Origin: JBOGGN01 sp050744165
Lineage (GTDB): Bacteria > Actinomycetota > Acidimicrobiia > Acidimicrobiales > Palsa-688
Direction of reading: 5' to 3'
Length of the DNA stretch: 6,034 nt
NCBI GenBank assembly: GCA_050744165.1
Contig: JBOGGN010000004.1
Location: 1-6,034 of the forward strand
The notes below the pieces were generated by a model, which saw only the letters and a program-made list of their open reading frames with translations, made no database searches and had not been told where the DNA came from. Shown here piece after piece: positions 5,536 through 6,034 of this stretch (position 1 is the stretch's first letter; each line of letters begins with the position of its first letter). The position numbers were made by a program, and so were the translations under genes.

Positions 5536-6034
5536 GATGCGGCAGTCCTCGCCGACCATCAGCCGGGTGGCCCGGGGGAGCAGGCCGGAGCGAACGACCT
5601 CGACGTGCTGGCCGAGGAGGCAGTCCTCCAGCCTCCCGGCGTTGTCGACACGACAGCCCGCCAGCAGCACCGAATGCTCGACCTCGGAGTCGATGACCTC
5701 ACAGTGGCCGTCGATGGCCGTAAACGGTCCGACGAAGCTGCGCTCGATCACGGCTCCGGCACCGATAATCGCCGGGCCCCGAATGTGTGAATGCCTCACC
5801 GTGGCCCCCGCTTCGATGACCACCCGGCCCTCCACCCGGCTGTCCTCGTCGACCTCCCCGTCGATGCGTCGATCCAGGGTCTCCAGGATCAGTCGGTTGG
5901 CCTCCAGCAACGGGGTTAGCTTGCCGGTATCGATCCACCACCCCTGGAGGAGTTCGCTGCGAACACGATGGCCCGCATCGACGAGCCACTGGATGGCATC
6001 GGTGATCTCGAGCTCCCCGCGATAGGACGGCTTG
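5524..6034 (-). CDS. rmlA: Glucose-1-phosphate thymidylyltransferase, long form (3' part)
   Basis: The C-terminal 169 residues of an RmlA/RfbA enzyme, which joins glucose-1-phosphate and dTTP into dTDP-glucose, the first step of dTDP-L-rhamnose synthesis. The visible part opens with KPSYRGELEITDAIQ (1-15), part of the sugar-binding region, then has GWWIDTGK (31-38) and LLEANRL. From about residue 60 comes a left-handed beta-helix of hexapeptide-like repeats (VVIEAGATV, AIIGAGAVI, SFVGPFTAI). That tail marks the long form of about 355 residues found in actinobacteria and archaea, as opposed to the roughly 290-residue enterobacterial form. A TTG at 5910 could be taken as a start, but the conserved frame runs through it to the window edge, so the true start is beyond 6034. 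The gene is followed by a 112-bp gap before rmlB. Confidence 0.92.
   Translation of the reverse strand, partial: KPSYRGELEITDAIQWLVDAGHRVRSELLQGWWIDTGKLTPLLEANRLILETLDRRIDGEVDEDSRVEGRVVIEAGATVRHSHIRGPAIIGAGAVIERSFVGPFTAIDGHCEVIDSEVEHSVLLAGCRVDNAGRLEDCLLGQHVEVVRSGLLPRATRLMVGEDCRIDLG

Noticed and set aside
4479..5696. A 405-codon plus-strand open frame across rmlB and the spacer
   Set aside because: It is a shadow of rmlB in the opposite strand, has no recognisable domain, and crosses the rmlA-rmlB spacer without any start signal.
5524..5910. A separate 128-residue hexapeptide-repeat protein starting at TTG 5910
   Set aside because: The same frame continues upstream with GWWIDTGK and other RmlA motifs to the window edge, so it is the tail of long-form RmlA.
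1..6034. Mobile elements, CRISPR, tRNA or rRNA, or an undescribed defence-type system
   Set aside because: No transposase or integrase frames, terminal repeats, spaced identical repeats or tRNA-like folds were seen. Almost all of the window is covered by recognisable sugar-pathway genes.

Overview
The window is GC-rich (about two thirds G+C or more by eye). It holds seven genes, all on the minus strand, so transcription runs from base 6034 towards base 1. They form part of a nucleotide-sugar and glycosyltransferase operon. High GC, TGA at all six natural gene ends, GTG at most starts, a long-form RmlA with a beta-helix tail and a mycobacterial WbbL-like rhamnosyltransferase all suggest an actinobacterium, possibly an uncultured deep-branching one. 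The lineage is inference; no rRNA or tRNA is present.

Layout in transcription order: (1) the 3' half of rmlA, a long-form glucose-1-phosphate thymidylyltransferase (5524-6034, start outside the window); (2) a 112-bp spacer (5412-5523) with a run of degenerate 10-bp units, a TTACC-N6-GGTAA dyad and a possible -10 box close to the next start; (3) rmlB, dTDP-glucose 4,6-dehydratase (4389-5411); (4) rmlD, dTDP-4-dehydrorhamnose reductase (3533-4387); (5) ugd, UDP-glucose 6-dehydrogenase (2235-3536); (6) uxs, UDP-glucuronate decarboxylase (1298-2227); (7) a DPM1-like family 2 glycosyltransferase (582-1301); (8) a wbbL-like rhamnosyltransferase (from 585 leftwards), broken by an in-frame TAG at 58-60. 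Genes 3-8 are separated by 7 bp or less, and three junctions are four-base GTGA stop/start overlaps, so they should be one translationally coupled unit.

The genes supply two sugar donors. RmlA, RmlB and RmlD make dTDP-L-rhamnose, except for the 3,5-epimerase RmlC, which is not in the window. Ugd and Uxs turn UDP-glucose into UDP-glucuronate and then UDP-xylose. The two glycosyltransferases probably use such donors, or a hexose donor on a polyprenyl phosphate, to build a cell-envelope glycan. If WbbL acts as in mycobacteria, it adds rhamnose to polyprenyl-PP-GlcNAc.

The points most worth a second look are the premature amber codon in wbbL, with conserved coding sequence continuing past it; the Cys in place of the catalytic Asp in RmlB (STCEVYG instead of STDEVYG); and the structured rmlA-rmlB spacer. 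I see no mobile element, CRISPR array, RNA gene or clearly new system. Most of the window is a recognisable envelope-sugar operon.
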